Notes: generated by a model from the letters alone, not told the origin. DNA of 64,000 nucleotides from Ardenticatenaceae bacterium (GCA_020634495.1 JACKBR010000008.1:62001-126000); one strand, 5' to 3'. Counted from the first letter of the stretch, positions 17,314 through 29,081 are shown. Made by a program: numbers and translations.

Positions 17314-18810
17314 TTATCCGAAATTTACTGTTGGTAAGAATTTTGGTGGTTTGCGAGCTTTTGTTGCCTGCTCAAAGGCGTAGGCCAGTTTTAGCAGCTT
17401 AGGCTCCTGCCAGGCACCGCCCATGAACGAGATGCCCACCGGTAAACCGTAGAGGTAGCCTGTGGGCACAGTAATATTTGGATAGCCAGCAACGGCCGTT
17501 GGTGTTGAACTAGCCCCGCTATAATGATCCCCGTTTACCCAATCTGTAAGCCAGGCAGGCCCACCGGTTGGGGCAACAATGGCATCCAGCTGGTGGGCTT
17601 GCAGCGTGGCATCAATGCCTTCATTGCGGGCCAATCGGCGGCTGTTGGCCAATGCCTCAAGATACGCCGCATCATTCAAATCGCCTTTGGCCTGGGCCGA
17701 CTCGAATAACTCCTGGCCAAAGTAGGGGAGTACGGCCGTTTCGTTGGCCAGGTTAAACTCAATCAGGTCGGCTAAGGTGCGCTGGGGTACCGTTTGGGGC
17801 GTGGTGGCCAGATACGTGTTCAGGTCGGCTTTGAATTCGTACAGCAGTACCTCAAATTCTGGCTGGCCAATTTGCCTCTTGGTTTCAATGTTGGCTGGGT
17901 CAACAATGGTCGCACCTTGCTGGCGCATCACCGTAATGGCTTGCTCAATGAGCGCATCCACGCCGGGATTGTGTCCCAAAAAGTTGCGTGCGACGCCAAT
18001 CCTGGCTCCCTGTAGGCCGTTTTTGTCGAGGAATTGCGTGTAGTCAGTATGGTGATTGTTGGCGCTAACGGCCGTAACCGGATCACGCGGATCAATGCCA
18101 GTGAGCGCACCCAGGAGGATGGCAACATCGCGCACCGTGCGGGCCATTGGGCCAGCCGTGTCCTGGCTGTGGGAGATGGGCACGATGCCCGAACGGCCGA
18201 TCAACCCCACCGTGGGTTTCAGCCCGACAATGCCATTGACATGAGACGGACAGACAATTGAGCCATCTGTCTCTGTGCCGATGGCGGCGGCGCACAAATT
18301 TGCCGCCACAGCCACACCGGAACCAGAGCTGCTGCCACAGGGATTGCGATCAAGCGCATATGGATTTCGCACCTGCCCACCAGCGCTGCTCCAGCCGCTG
18401 CTAGACCGGTTTGAGCGGAAGTTGGCCCATTCGCTCAGATTTGTTTTCCCCAGGATGATGGCCCCTGCTGCCCGCAATTTTTCGGCGACAAAGCTGTCTT
18501 GCCTGGCAAAATTTTCCGCCAGAGCAAGCGATCCGGCCGTGGTGGGCACCGGGTCTTTGGTTTCGATGTTGTCTTTTAGCAAAATGGGAATGCCGTGCAG
18601 CGGCCCGCGTGGCCCGGTGGTCTGCCGCTCTTCATCCAGCGTTTTGGCAATGTGCAGTGCATTTGGGTTAACCGCCAAAACGCTGTTGAGGCTGGGGCCG
18701 TTGCGGTCAATTTGCTCAATCCGATCCAGATAGAATTGCACCGCTTTTTGGGCCGTCATTGTCCCAGCTGCCATCATTTCATGGAGTTGGTCGATGGTCC
18801 ATTCGTCCAT
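17314..18810 (-). CDS. Amidase (peptide-amidase-like)
   Basis: Amidase-signature hydrolase, 498 residues. Seen: catalytic Lys in [11 protein letters not shown] near residue 79, [20 protein letters not shown] near 158 with the cis-Ser, [12 protein letters not shown] with the nucleophile Ser, and [17 protein letters not shown]. It is closest by pattern to peptide amidase and 6-aminohexanoate-cyclic-dimer hydrolase-like members rather than GatA. No signal peptide. Second amidase of the window, clearly different from the one at 4802. Lies 30 bases downstream of the C45 acyltransferase gene on the same strand. Confidence 0.9.
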   Translation of the reverse strand: MDEWTIDQLHEMMAAGTMTAQKAVQFYLDRIEQIDRNGPSLNSVLAVNPNALHIAKTLDEERQTTGPRGPLHGIPILLKDNIETKDPVPTTAGSLALAENFARQDSFVAEKLRAAGAIILGKTNLSEWANFRSNRSSSGWSSAGGQVRNPYALDRNPCGSSSGSGVAVAANLCAAAIGTETDGSIVCPSHVNGIVGLKPTVGLIGRSGIVPISHSQDTAGPMARTVRDVAILLGALTGIDPRDPVTAVSANNHHTDYTQFLDKNGLQGARIGVARNFLGHNPGVDALIEQAITVMRQQGATIVDPANIETKRQIGQPEFEVLLYEFKADLNTYLATTPQTVPQRTLADLIEFNLANETAVLPYFGQELFESAQAKGDLNDAAYLEALANSRRLARNEGIDATLQAHQLDAIVAPTGGPAWLTDWVNGDHYSGASSTPTAVAGYPNITVPTGYLYGLPVGISFMGGAWQEPKLLKLAYAFEQATKARKPPKFLPTVNFG

Positions 18811-18840
18811 AAGTTTTCTCTTTTTTGTGTGCTTTTGTGG

Positions 18841-19923
18841 CTAATTCAGCTTAAATTCTTCGTATTCATTTTCGGCGGGGAGTCCCCAGACGGCCCAGAA
18901 GGTACCGGTTTTGGGTTGCATGATGGCTGCCCCGCAGGATTCGATGTGCATGGGGGGCTTGGCGCGGACGCAGATGGCATCTGGGTCACGGGTGAGGGCG
19001 ATGAGGTGGTGGATGGTTAACGGCCGTTCCGCCAAAAGTTCGCCCGCTTTCCCTAACCGTGCCTCTGAACTGGCCTGGGATTCAGCCGGACGTTCCTGGG
19101 CAAACTGAACTGTTTCTGGCAGCAGGCAGTGGTTGGTATGCAAAAGTGGCTCGTTGGCCAGTGGCGTAACAACGTGATGGCTGGACATTGCCTCGATGTT
19201 GTACCCTTGCCCGGTTTTGTCGAAAAGCAGGTAGTTGTGAGCGCCAGCCAGCCTGGCACTGGTAACGCAGGCCAGGGCATCCTCAATATTGTCTTGTTGC
19301 AGCACTTTGCGCACCACAAAGGGCCACGTCACCCCAATTTGGCCATCTGCTCCCATTAGATTGTTGATGCCGATGCAGATGCCGTGGGCGTTCATGCCAA
19401 TCTGCCCCAGACAGCCAGTGGTGGTAAACACCAGGCTGCGAGGGCCATCATTTGGCTGCGCATCCAGCAAAATGACAAATTCGGTGGCTGTGTCGTGCAT
19501 GTCCCAGGTTTGGCCAAAAAAGCCTGCGCCTTCGGCGGCGCTGTCGGGCACAATGAAAGCGGTGCAGTCATCCACAGGTAGACGAGCCTTTTTTTGCTGG
19601 GTTGTGCTGTAAACGGTGTCAACAAAGTCGGTGAAGCCGCCTACGATGATGAGCTCGGCCAGGGAGAGGTTTGTGGCGTCGGCCAGACCTTGCAGCTCCT
19701 GGTAGAGTGTTGGCGCGTAGGCCTGGTGGTCGGGCAAGCACGCTTCGGCCAGAGCCAGAACATCGGCGCGAGACATAGGGCCGCCACTCCAGAGTCCGCT
19801 GCAAACAAGCTGCACGCGCTCGGCGGTATAGCGGCGGATGTCATCACGGTAGAAACGGCCGTGTTCATAACCAATCTCATACGGGGTGCCGCTGGCTTTT
19901 AGGACGCGGATTTTTCGGGTCAT
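18841..19923 (-). CDS. C45-family acyltransferase/amidohydrolase (Ntn hydrolase)
   Basis: Member of the acyl-CoA:6-aminopenicillanate acyltransferase family (peptidase C45), 360 residues. Members are Ntn hydrolases that self-cleave before a Cys, which becomes the nucleophile; here Cys120 in VDDCTAF. Also seen: GTPYEIGYEHGR near residue 12, GQTWDMH near 140, and NAHGICIGINNL. Likely hydrolyses or transfers an amide-linked acyl group. Same strand as the amidase (downstream) and the GNAT (upstream), which suggests a small amide-metabolism cluster (inference). Confidence 0.87.
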   Translation of the reverse strand: MTRKIRVLKASGTPYEIGYEHGRFYRDDIRRYTAERVQLVCSGLWSGGPMSRADVLALAEACLPDHQAYAPTLYQELQGLADATNLSLAELIIVGGFTDFVDTVYSTTQQKKARLPVDDCTAFIVPDSAAEGAGFFGQTWDMHDTATEFVILLDAQPNDGPRSLVFTTTGCLGQIGMNAHGICIGINNLMGADGQIGVTWPFVVRKVLQQDNIEDALACVTSARLAGAHNYLLFDKTGQGYNIEAMSSHHVVTPLANEPLLHTNHCLLPETVQFAQERPAESQASSEARLGKAGELLAERPLTIHHLIALTRDPDAICVRAKPPMHIESCGAAIMQPKTGTFWAVWGLPAENEYEEFKLN

Positions 19924-19973
19924 GGTGTTTTCTCGGCTTGATGATATTTATGGGTCAAGATGACAATCTTGAC

Positions 19974-20612
19974 CTACGGTGTTTTTGCCACATAGTGCGG
20001 ATTTTGCCAAACAATGAGTGTGGCCCAATTCTCGGAATTGCTGTCGTCGATATAATTTTTGAGCAGCCCACGCACTTCAAAACCATTCCGCAACTGCATG
20101 GTGAGGGTGGGGTCGAACAGCTCTCCGGCTACAACTTTGTCTACGTATTCTGGGATTGTTAGCTGGTGGCGATAATTTGGATACCCTGGCAGAACGCCCC
20201 CGGCTACAATGCCTTTGCGGTTGGTGCGGATCACCAACTCTTTGCGGGCGTCGTACAGTTTTCGGCCGATTCTTCGGCCTCGGTAGTCTGGATGCACGCT
20301 GATGTCTGCGCCATAATAATAGTCGCCTTCAGGGTCGTGGTTGGTGTAGTAGCCCCCGGCAATGATTTCGTTGAAGGTGTGGCGCGGCTGGTCAAAGTCA
20401 AAGTTGTAGAAGAAGCCAGAACCCAGCGCAACAACACGGCCGTTTACCAGCGCTACAAACTCACCCTCAGGGAAAATTTCGCAATGTTTAAGAAAATGTT
20501 CCTCTCTCATCAATTCCTGTTCGCCCAATGTGGGAAAGCAGGCGCGTTGTAATTCTGCCAGTGCAGGGGCAAATTCGGGGCGAATAGTAACGATTTCAAG
20601 ATTTTCGCTCAT
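19974..20612 (-). CDS. GNAT N-acetyltransferase
   Basis: 212 residues from the ATG at 20612; a TTG at 20672 would add 20 residues and cannot be excluded. GNAT fold: acceptor region FVALVNGRVVALGSGFF, then the acetyl-CoA loop ISVHPDYRGRRIGRKLYDAR, matching R/Q-x-x-G-x-G/A. The unusual stretch GGYYTNHDPEGDYYYG lies between them. Acceptor unknown. Confidence 0.85.
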   Translation of the reverse strand: MSENLEIVTIRPEFAPALAELQRACFPTLGEQELMREEHFLKHCEIFPEGEFVALVNGRVVALGSGFFYNFDFDQPRHTFNEIIAGGYYTNHDPEGDYYYGADISVHPDYRGRRIGRKLYDARKELVIRTNRKGIVAGGVLPGYPNYRHQLTIPEYVDKVVAGELFDPTLTMQLRNGFEVRGLLKNYIDDSNSENWATLIVWQNPHYVAKTP

Positions 20613-20687
20613 TAGATTCGCTATTGTAGCCAGCTCTAAAGGGTGGTTATTAAATTTGGCAATGGGTTTCAACCATGCTTTTCTAAA

Positions 20688-22412
<1,725 letters not shown>

Positions 22413-22423
22413 TCAAAAAAAAG

Positions 22424-22460
22424 AGGTGGGGCATGTCATCTTGGGTGACATGCCCCACCT
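22424..22460. repeat. 15-bp perfect inverted repeat, 7-base loop
   Basis: Arms AGGTGGGGCATGTCA (22424-22438) and exact complement (22446-22460). Lies between pyrG and the roadblock gene. No T-run on either side. Confidence 0.75.
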
Positions 22461-22541
22461 AAATTTTACTTCCATTCGTCAGGCGAATGTGTTGTTCGCC
22501 GCGAAGGTTTTTTTCGCGTTAATATTTTTCGTTTCATACCA

Positions 22542-22910
22542 TTAGAGCAGACGCTCCAAATCTTCGGCGGCGCGTCCCATATCCAGGAAGATGAGCCCTA
22601 ACTTTGCCTGCGCACGTGCCAGAACGGTCAGCACGGCATCTTCCCCAATGGCCCGCAAGACAATGATACCGTCTGTGCCGCGAATGTGTACCTGCTCTAA
22701 ACGGCCGCGTTGCAGTTCAGACGCAATGCGATCACCTAAGGACAGCATGGCCGCAGACATTGCCGAGATGCGATCTTCATCGACACCGGCAGGCAGTGAC
22801 GATGCCATAATGAGGCCGTCTACGCTTACAACGGCTGATGCTTCAATATCTGGCGTGCCTGCTTGTAAATCTTTCAAGCGGTCAACCATCATCTCTGTAC
22901 GGGATCTCAT
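22542..22910 (-). CDS. Roadblock/LC7-domain protein
   Basis: 122 residues, one roadblock domain covering nearly the whole chain (IEASAVVSVDGLIMASSLP, VLTVLARAQAKLGLIFLDM). This is the fold of MglB, the GTPase-activating partner of MglA, and of related regulators. No small GTPase gene is adjacent in this window, so the partner is elsewhere. Follows the DUF4129 operon on the same strand after a 230-base gap. Confidence 0.88.
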   Translation of the reverse strand: MRSRTEMMVDRLKDLQAGTPDIEASAVVSVDGLIMASSLPAGVDEDRISAMSAAMLSLGDRIASELQRGRLEQVHIRGTDGIIVLRAIGEDAVLTVLARAQAKLGLIFLDMGRAAEDLERLL

Positions 22911-23144
22911 CCAGACTCTCCTTACACGTTCGTATTGGGGAAACTCGTTCTTTATCTCTAACCTTGTGCCGCAACTTTTTGCACAATTAAGGCCGTTTTT
23001 CTCTGGTTTGCCTTAATTTTATGTTAGCCAAGAACGGGGGGATAATACCATATCGAAATTTTACTGTCAAACCTTGGCCGGGGGAGTTTTGGCCTAGAAA
23101 ACGACTGTTATGTTAACTGATTTGGCGGGGTTGAAACGGCCGTT

Positions 23145-24665
23145 TTACCCTTCATCTCTGCCTAAAATAGCGGCTGTCTTTACGCGCTCCCAGGCCATTT
23201 TTATCGCTTCAAATTCCTCTCTGGTTTCTGGAAATTCGCCATAGCGCACCTTCACATAGGCACGGGTGATGAGCTGCACATCCTGTTGGTGGTTGGGCCA
23301 AAGGTTTACCAGGGTTTTCAAATACTCATACGGTGTTTCTGAGGTGTGGCGCGGATAGCCAATTTCGCTGCTGATCTGGGTCATTTGCTGGTAAATGTTG
23401 ATGATGGAAACGGCCGTTCGCCAGTTGTGCCAGCTGCGGTTTTTGCTCTTCGTTCTTTCCCGCCGGGTGCGGGTAAATGGGAGCCGGTTGGTGATGTCTA
23501 GTATGATTTTGCCAAAACGGCCGTTCCCCACAGTAACAAATTGCTTGCGATAATATTGCACCAGGATGAACAAGGTGAGCAGTACCACCACGCCGATAAT
23601 TACCAGCCGCCAGTTCACAGAGCTCAGGATGCCGGGTGCGCCGCGCTCCTGGTGCAGCATCCACTCATTGTACGCTTGCAACAGGCCGTTCCAACCTGAA
23701 TCCGTGTCTGGCGGAGCATCGGGATTGGCTTCAAACAAAATTGCAATTGCTTGTTGGAAAAAGCGTACCAAAAATTGCAGGGCGGCTTCGAGGCTGCTAA
23801 GGAGTGGGGAAAAGAGGTAGCTGACCGTCAGGCCGATGGCCGAGCCAGCCCAGCGCAGCGCCTGCCAAACCGGGCCTAGCCATTGGCCAATGGTTTCCCC
23901 TGGCGAGCTGCTAACAAATACGGCCGTTCCGCCAGCCAAAAACGTGGTAATTACGCTCAGCATAACGACAAACCCCAGCCAGCGAGGAGACAGTGAAGAA
24001 AGGAGCGCCATCTGCCCTTTTTCAACCGTTTCGGCACGAGTGAGGGCAACGGCCGTTAAGCTAACAGCAAAATAGAAAAGCAAAAATGGCAGCACGGACC
24101 AATCCAACCGAATGGCCGCCAATAAAACGATGAAGGGCGCAATGTACAGACTGCCAACCCGAAAACGTCGTCCCACACGCACCACATCAATGTCACGATT
24201 CAGCAGTGTGATTCCCCGCCACCAACAAAGCCCCGTCAGCATCAGCAGAAATAGATCGCGCAGCCATAAATTGCTTTGGGCGATGGCCAAATTGCGCAGG
24301 CTTTGCCCAATCCAGCTGAAATCAAACAACCCTTCTGGCTGATAGTTCACATTGCGCACGGCCAAAAAGAGCAGAAGCAGGCCCACTCCGAGCAAAATGT
24401 TTCGTTGATCGCGGGCGGGCAGCTGGATGCGGGCCAGGAATCTAGCCAGATAAAAACTGGCCAGCATCAGCAGGAACAGCCCTAGAAACAGTTTTTGTTG
24501 CCCCCACCATTCATCGGCCCAGGGCAAGATGGCCAGGCTCAGCGGCACAAGCAGCGAGACTTCCATAAGCGCCCAGCTAACGAACACCAGCTCTCGTCGG
24601 GCATAGGCCCAGGCAACTATCCAATTTTGTTTAGCAGCAGGCGATGTGGCAGAAAGTTGACTCAT
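23145..24665 (-). CDS. Polytopic membrane protein with C-terminal DUF4129
   Basis: 506 residues. About eight hydrophobic helices in residues 20-300, one more near 350, then a cytosolic tail (about 400-500) with the DUF4129 signature: ETPYEYLKTL, then ITRAYVKVRYGEFP. Paralogue of the protein at 24693-26252, with the same layout and tail. Last gene of the MoxR-DUF58 operon; 27 bases after its paralogue. Confidence 0.82.
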   Translation of the reverse strand: MSQLSATSPAAKQNWIVAWAYARRELVFVSWALMEVSLLVPLSLAILPWADEWWGQQKLFLGLFLLMLASFYLARFLARIQLPARDQRNILLGVGLLLLFLAVRNVNYQPEGLFDFSWIGQSLRNLAIAQSNLWLRDLFLLMLTGLCWWRGITLLNRDIDVVRVGRRFRVGSLYIAPFIVLLAAIRLDWSVLPFLLFYFAVSLTAVALTRAETVEKGQMALLSSLSPRWLGFVVMLSVITTFLAGGTAVFVSSSPGETIGQWLGPVWQALRWAGSAIGLTVSYLFSPLLSSLEAALQFLVRFFQQAIAILFEANPDAPPDTDSGWNGLLQAYNEWMLHQERGAPGILSSVNWRLVIIGVVVLLTLFILVQYYRKQFVTVGNGRFGKIILDITNRLPFTRTRRERTKSKNRSWHNWRTAVSIINIYQQMTQISSEIGYPRHTSETPYEYLKTLVNLWPNHQQDVQLITRAYVKVRYGEFPETREEFEAIKMAWERVKTAAILGRDEG

Positions 24666-24692
24666 AGCAGATTGAATTTACGCGAAACGGCA

Positions 24693-26252
24693 TTAGTCGT
24701 CAATTTGTTCAACAGGGCGAGTTTGTTCGAGGGTGCGCCAGGCGGTTTTGATTGCCTGGAGTTCTTCCTCAGTTTCGGGCAGTTCGCCGTACCGAATTTT
24801 AACGTAGGCGCTGGTGATGAGCTGGGTTTCGGTGCGGTTGTTTGGCCAGGCTTTAGCCAGGGTTCTAAGGAATTCGTAGGGCGTTTCGGCATCCAGGCGG
24901 GGGTAGCCGTTGGCGTTGGCTGCCCGCAGCATTTTGCGGTAGATGCGGCGGATGGATACGGCCGTTTGCCAATCTCGCAGCAAGCCCAACCGGCCCAACA
25001 GCCGTTTTAGCAAGCTTTCCTCTTCTAGATCATCCTCCTGGTTACTGCGCAAAAAGCGGCCGTGCTGCATGCCCATCTTTGTGCCCCGGTACAGACGGCT
25101 CACCAGCAGGGCAACCAGCAAAATAAGCGCCACCCCCAGCAGCACAATGATAATTTGTACATTGCGATTGAGTTCAAAACCCAGCCCTTCAATTCCTTCG
25201 AGGATAAAGCGGTTTTCCACTGGCCCCGAACTGCCTTGGCCTGGTAGCTCCTCCAACGGGATGCGCCGCGCAATAAAAAATTTGCCCAAAATTTTGCCCA
25301 GGTAAGCCCATTGCGCTGCAACCCAGGGAAAAACGGCCGCAAAAATGCGTGCAAGAAAATCAGAAAAGCGATCAAGCAGAGCGAGGAGAGGCACCAGCAA
25401 AAATAACAGGGTGGTTAAGGCGACCATGCCCATAACGCGAAGGCCGTTCCAAACCGGTGCCAGCCAGCCAATGACGCCCACGGCCGAATCGCCACTGATG
25501 AGGATGGCGGCGATGCCTGCCGTGAATATTGTTAACAGGCTGGCCAGAAGAACGGCCGTTAACCAGCGGGGATTTAAGGCTACAGCCTGGCCTCGCTGAT
25601 CTTTTTCAATTTCTTCGGCGCGAATGAGGGCAACGGCCGTTAGGCCCCCCAAAAAGAAGAGCAAAATGTATGGACTGCTGTCCCACAAAAGCTGCGTACT
25701 GGCCAGCCACACAATCAGCGGCGCTAAAATCAAACCGCCAACCCGCAGGCGCAGCCCGGCCCGGTTAATGCCATATTCACGACGGCCCAACTGCAAACCC
25801 CTGGCCCAAACCAGCACAATGGTGCCAAAAGTTAACACATCGCGCAGCCAGACGCTGTTTCGGGATTCATTGATAGCCGCCATCAACTCGCTAATCCAGG
25901 CAAAGCTAAAAATTGGCACACCTTCGTGGAAAAAGGTTGGCAGCGTCACCACGATGATGAGAAATAGCATCAGGGCCATCACAGTCTGCTGGTGCTGGGG
26001 CGGCAGCTGAATAACGCTCATCAACCGCGTCAGGTTAAAGGCAAACAGCATCAGAATTAGCAGCCACAGCAGCACAATGCCCGGCTGCCAATAACGTGTC
26101 CAGCTCATGATCCCCATCAAAAAGGGCGTCAGCAAAGCGGCGTCCATCAACGCCCAGGACAAATAAAGCAGCTCGTGCTGCAAATGTCCCCAGGCGGTTA
26201 AAAGGGCCTCGTAGCGGGGCGAAAGGGTATCTCGGTCAACAGTTAGGCGCAT
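24693..26252 (-). CDS. Polytopic membrane protein with C-terminal DUF4129 (paralogue)
   Basis: 519 residues, same architecture as the gene downstream: helices in the first 320 residues, a TM near 375, and a DUF4129 tail with ETPYEFLRTLAKAWP and ITSAYVKIRYGELPETEEE. N-termini of the two share the pattern ELxxxSWALMxxxLLxP. The pair is a tandem duplication that has diverged considerably. In many bacteria DUF4129 is fused to or adjacent to a TgpA transglutaminase; no transglutaminase core is visible here. Confidence 0.82.
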   Translation of the reverse strand: MRLTVDRDTLSPRYEALLTAWGHLQHELLYLSWALMDAALLTPFLMGIMSWTRYWQPGIVLLWLLILMLFAFNLTRLMSVIQLPPQHQQTVMALMLFLIIVVTLPTFFHEGVPIFSFAWISELMAAINESRNSVWLRDVLTFGTIVLVWARGLQLGRREYGINRAGLRLRVGGLILAPLIVWLASTQLLWDSSPYILLFFLGGLTAVALIRAEEIEKDQRGQAVALNPRWLTAVLLASLLTIFTAGIAAILISGDSAVGVIGWLAPVWNGLRVMGMVALTTLLFLLVPLLALLDRFSDFLARIFAAVFPWVAAQWAYLGKILGKFFIARRIPLEELPGQGSSGPVENRFILEGIEGLGFELNRNVQIIIVLLGVALILLVALLVSRLYRGTKMGMQHGRFLRSNQEDDLEEESLLKRLLGRLGLLRDWQTAVSIRRIYRKMLRAANANGYPRLDAETPYEFLRTLAKAWPNNRTETQLITSAYVKIRYGELPETEEELQAIKTAWRTLEQTRPVEQIDD

Positions 26253-26261
26253 TGTTTACAG

Positions 26262-26318
26262 TTTGCAAGTGGGCAAGTGGGCGAGTTTGCAAGTTTGCGA
26301 GTTTGCGGGTTTGCGAGT
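26262..26318. repeat. Degenerate 8-bp tandem repeat (GAGTTTGC type), second site
   Basis: GCAAGTGG, GAGTTTGC, AAGTTTGC, GAGTTTGC and GGGTTTGC units in the gap between the DUF58 and first DUF4129 genes. Same unit as at 14561-14676. Confidence 0.75.
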
Positions 26319-26366
26319 AACACAGCTCGTTCACAATTCATTATTAATTCTTCACCATTCACAATT

Positions 26367-27836
26367 TCAATTCGTGTCTTCCAGCTCAAATTCCAGGCCG
26401 ACGGGTTCTGGCGTGGGAATGCTGTTAAGCGCTGCTTCGGTGACGGTGGCGGCTTTGTGCTCTTTTTGGAAGGCGGGCACATTGGCGGGAATGTGGTAGG
26501 CCAGGATGTTGCCCAATCCTTTGGGCGGCGGTTCGTCGGCCAGGGAAATGAGAACAACGCGCCGACCAGCTTCCTTTAGGCGAATGAGGGCAACCATGAT
26601 CTCTTCGGTGACAACGGCCGTTACCAACACAATGGTACTGGCCCAGGGCAAAACCGGGCTGGTGCGCAGCATCATGCCTTCGATGGAGCCGGTGGCAAAC
26701 TCGGTGACGGCAGCCAATGCTTCTAGCACATGGGCCAACTGTTCTGGCGAACGGCTGGGCTGTACCCGGATAGGCTGGTCAGAATTGGGTACGGAGCCGT
26801 TGGCATAGACCCCCACGCCCCAGCCTTGCTGAACGCCGTAGTTGGCAACTGAGCCAGCCACGCTGACGCCACGCTCCAGCAGCTCTGGGTCAAAGCCCAT
26901 CCAATGCTTGGGGAAGGTGGCCACGTTGAGAAACACGGCGATGGTCATGCCGGTAGACGGATCATACACTTTGGTTTGCAGGTTGCCGCGAACGGCCGTT
27001 GCCTTCCAATGCACGTCCCGAAAACGATCCCCCGGCTGGTAGTCGCGTACCCCCTGGGTTTTGATGGGGTCGGTAAACAGGCTGCGCAGCACCTTTACAT
27101 CGCCAAATGGCTCTTTGGCGGGCAGGCCCAGCGCTTCTAGCGGATAAATTTGGGGGAAAATAATGAGCTGATCAATGTACTGATGATCACGCTGGATGGT
27201 GAACAGCGTGAAAATATCCCCAGATTCATAGGTGACCGGCCCCAGCTTGTAGTAACCGCGCTTGGGAAAGCGCAGGGTGAAGGAACGCTCTGTTTGCTCA
27301 CGGCCGTACAGTGAAAACGTATTTTGCAACATGTAGCGTCCCGTAATTTCACTGGTCATTTGCGAGATGGCATGTTCATTTTCAATGGCGATGGGCAGCT
27401 CATCTCGAAATTGCAGCCAGGTCAGCGGCAGCGCTTTGTCATTGCCCACCGTTATCGTCAGCTCAATCGGTTCGCCAGGGAAAACTCGCGTGCGGTTAAA
27501 GCGGCGGCTGTAGGTCACACCCCACAGCGACAAATTTTTCCAGGTTGTGCTGATCCCCACAATTAGCAGCAGCACCAGCCCCAAAGCCAGCATGGTTGGC
27601 TGGCGGCCCGCAACCAGCCCAATGATGAGAAATAGCACCGCCAGCGGCACCCAGGCATCGCTAAAAATGGAGTTTTCACGCTCGCGCAGCACCAGGCCCC
27701 GCGCCATGGCCACATCGGCCATGTCCATAGACTTACCCGTGATGGCCGCCCGCATAATATTTTGGCGCGCTTTCTTTTGGGCCTCGCGCTGGTTTTCACG
27801 CACAACCAGGTGGATTTCTTGAATGTTTTCAGTCAT
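26367..27836 (-). CDS. DUF58 domain membrane protein
   Basis: 489 residues. Two TM segments near residues 62-100, then a beta-rich extracytoplasmic-type region, then the DUF58 core near residues 245-300 with GVRDYQPGDRFRDVHWKATA, which is the family's diagnostic segment, followed by a vWA-like alpha/beta domain (MTIAVFLNV, IVLVTAVVTEE). DUF58 proteins sit next to MoxR ATPases and are thought to act as their vWA-type partners. Separated from the moxR gene by 84 bases holding a repeat. Confidence 0.88.
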   Translation of the reverse strand: MTENIQEIHLVVRENQREAQKKARQNIMRAAITGKSMDMADVAMARGLVLRERENSIFSDAWVPLAVLFLIIGLVAGRQPTMLALGLVLLLIVGISTTWKNLSLWGVTYSRRFNRTRVFPGEPIELTITVGNDKALPLTWLQFRDELPIAIENEHAISQMTSEITGRYMLQNTFSLYGREQTERSFTLRFPKRGYYKLGPVTYESGDIFTLFTIQRDHQYIDQLIIFPQIYPLEALGLPAKEPFGDVKVLRSLFTDPIKTQGVRDYQPGDRFRDVHWKATAVRGNLQTKVYDPSTGMTIAVFLNVATFPKHWMGFDPELLERGVSVAGSVANYGVQQGWGVGVYANGSVPNSDQPIRVQPSRSPEQLAHVLEALAAVTEFATGSIEGMMLRTSPVLPWASTIVLVTAVVTEEIMVALIRLKEAGRRVVLISLADEPPPKGLGNILAYHIPANVPAFQKEHKAATVTEAALNSIPTPEPVGLEFELEDTN

Positions 27837-27846
27837 TTATTTTTTT

Positions 27847-27918
27847 GCCACAGAGGAAAAAGAGGTTGGTTTTATTTGACAAAAGTTCTCTCAAATCTCT
27901 GTGTTCTCTGTGGCTAAT
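27847..27918. repeat. Partial copy of the TIR element
   Basis: GCCACAGAGG at the left and CTCTGTGGCTAAT at the right form an inverted pair and match the inner termini of the elements at 10444-10571 and 31742-31845. The outer CTATCCGAA ends are missing. Confidence 0.5.
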
Positions 27919-27920
27919 CA

Positions 27921-28880
27921 TTAACTTTCTACCGGGACGGGAACGGTGTCTACCACTTCTCGGATGATGTCTTCTGGTTGGCGGCCGCGCAGGCGGGTTT
28001 GCGGATTGACCATGAGGCGGTGGGTGAGCACATAGGGGGCCATCGTTTTCACGTCGTCGGGGATGACAAAATCGCGGCTGCGGATGGCGGCCAGGGCCTG
28101 GCAGGTGCGGTAAAGGGCCATCGTGGCCCGCGGGCTAGCGCCCAATTCAATATCGGTGTGGTTACGGGTGGCGCGGCAGACGTTAACAATGTAGTTGCGC
28201 ACGGACTCCTCTACGCGGATGGTGCGTACGGTTTCTTGCATGTCTAAAATTTCGCCGGGCTCAACGACTTTTTGCAGGGTTTCTAGCGGGTCTTGCCGCT
28301 CAAAGCGGAGCAGGATGTTATTTTCTTCTTCGGCAGAGGGGTAGCCAATGGCCACTTTCATGAGGAAGCGGTCGAGCTGGGCTTCGGGCAGGGGGAAGGT
28401 GCCTTCTAGCTCTACAGGATTTTGGGTGGCCAGGACAAGAAACGGCCGTTCCAATCGATGGGTCGCAATATCCACCGTCACCTGCCGCTCCTGCATCGCC
28501 TCCAGCAGCGATGACTGCGTGCGCGGGGTAGCCCGGTTGATCTCATCCGCCAGCAAAATTTGGGCAAAAATGGGGCCAGGCCGAAATTCAAACTCCTGCC
28601 GCTTCTGGTTGTAAAAGTAGATGCCCGTCACATCCGACGGCAGCAGGTCGGGAGTGAACTGTACCCGCCGAAAGGTACAGCCCAGCGAAGCGGCGATGGT
28701 CTTGGCCAGCGTGGTTTTGCCCGTGCCCGGTACATCTTCCAGCAGCAAGTGCCCGCCAGTCAACATGGCAATCAGGGCCAAATCAATAATTTCATCTTTC
28801 CCAATAATCACTTTTTGGATGTTTTCGCGGAGCTTTTTGGCAGTATTGGCGATGGTGAATGTGTCTTGTTCTGCAATCAT
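27921..28880 (-). CDS. MoxR-family AAA+ ATPase
   Basis: 319 residues. Walker A in EDVPGTGKTTLAKTIA near residue 50, Walker B in ILLADEINRATPRTQSSLLEAM near 108, sensor 1 in FLVLATQNPVE near 150, and a sensor-2 region near SPRATMAL. First gene of the minus-strand operon with DUF58 and two DUF4129 proteins. MoxR ATPases work as chaperone-like remodellers with vWA partners; the target here is unknown. Confidence 0.94.
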   Translation of the reverse strand: MIAEQDTFTIANTAKKLRENIQKVIIGKDEIIDLALIAMLTGGHLLLEDVPGTGKTTLAKTIAASLGCTFRRVQFTPDLLPSDVTGIYFYNQKRQEFEFRPGPIFAQILLADEINRATPRTQSSLLEAMQERQVTVDIATHRLERPFLVLATQNPVELEGTFPLPEAQLDRFLMKVAIGYPSAEEENNILLRFERQDPLETLQKVVEPGEILDMQETVRTIRVEESVRNYIVNVCRATRNHTDIELGASPRATMALYRTCQALAAIRSRDFVIPDDVKTMAPYVLTHRLMVNPQTRLRGRQPEDIIREVVDTVPVPVES

Positions 28881-28919
28881 ATATGATTCCTTGTTTTGTT
28901 ATCTAGTTTGTGCAATTGT

Positions 28920-28980
28920 GAGGAGTGAGCATTCTCAAAAGCGAACGGATTGGCCAGAGACGCAAGGATGCTTTCTCCTC
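28920..28980. repeat. Short TIR element, GAGGAG family copy 1
   Basis: Left end GAGGAGTGAGCATTCTC and right end AAGGATGCTTTCTCCTC are imperfect inverted repeats. Same ends at 31945-32034. Confidence 0.55.
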
Positions 28981-29081
28981 CAGAAACAAAGTAAGCCAAA
29001 ATTGAACCCTGACGGATAACGATAGCGAAATGGGCTGCCTCAGCTAATACAAACTCATATCAAAATCGTATCAAACACACA

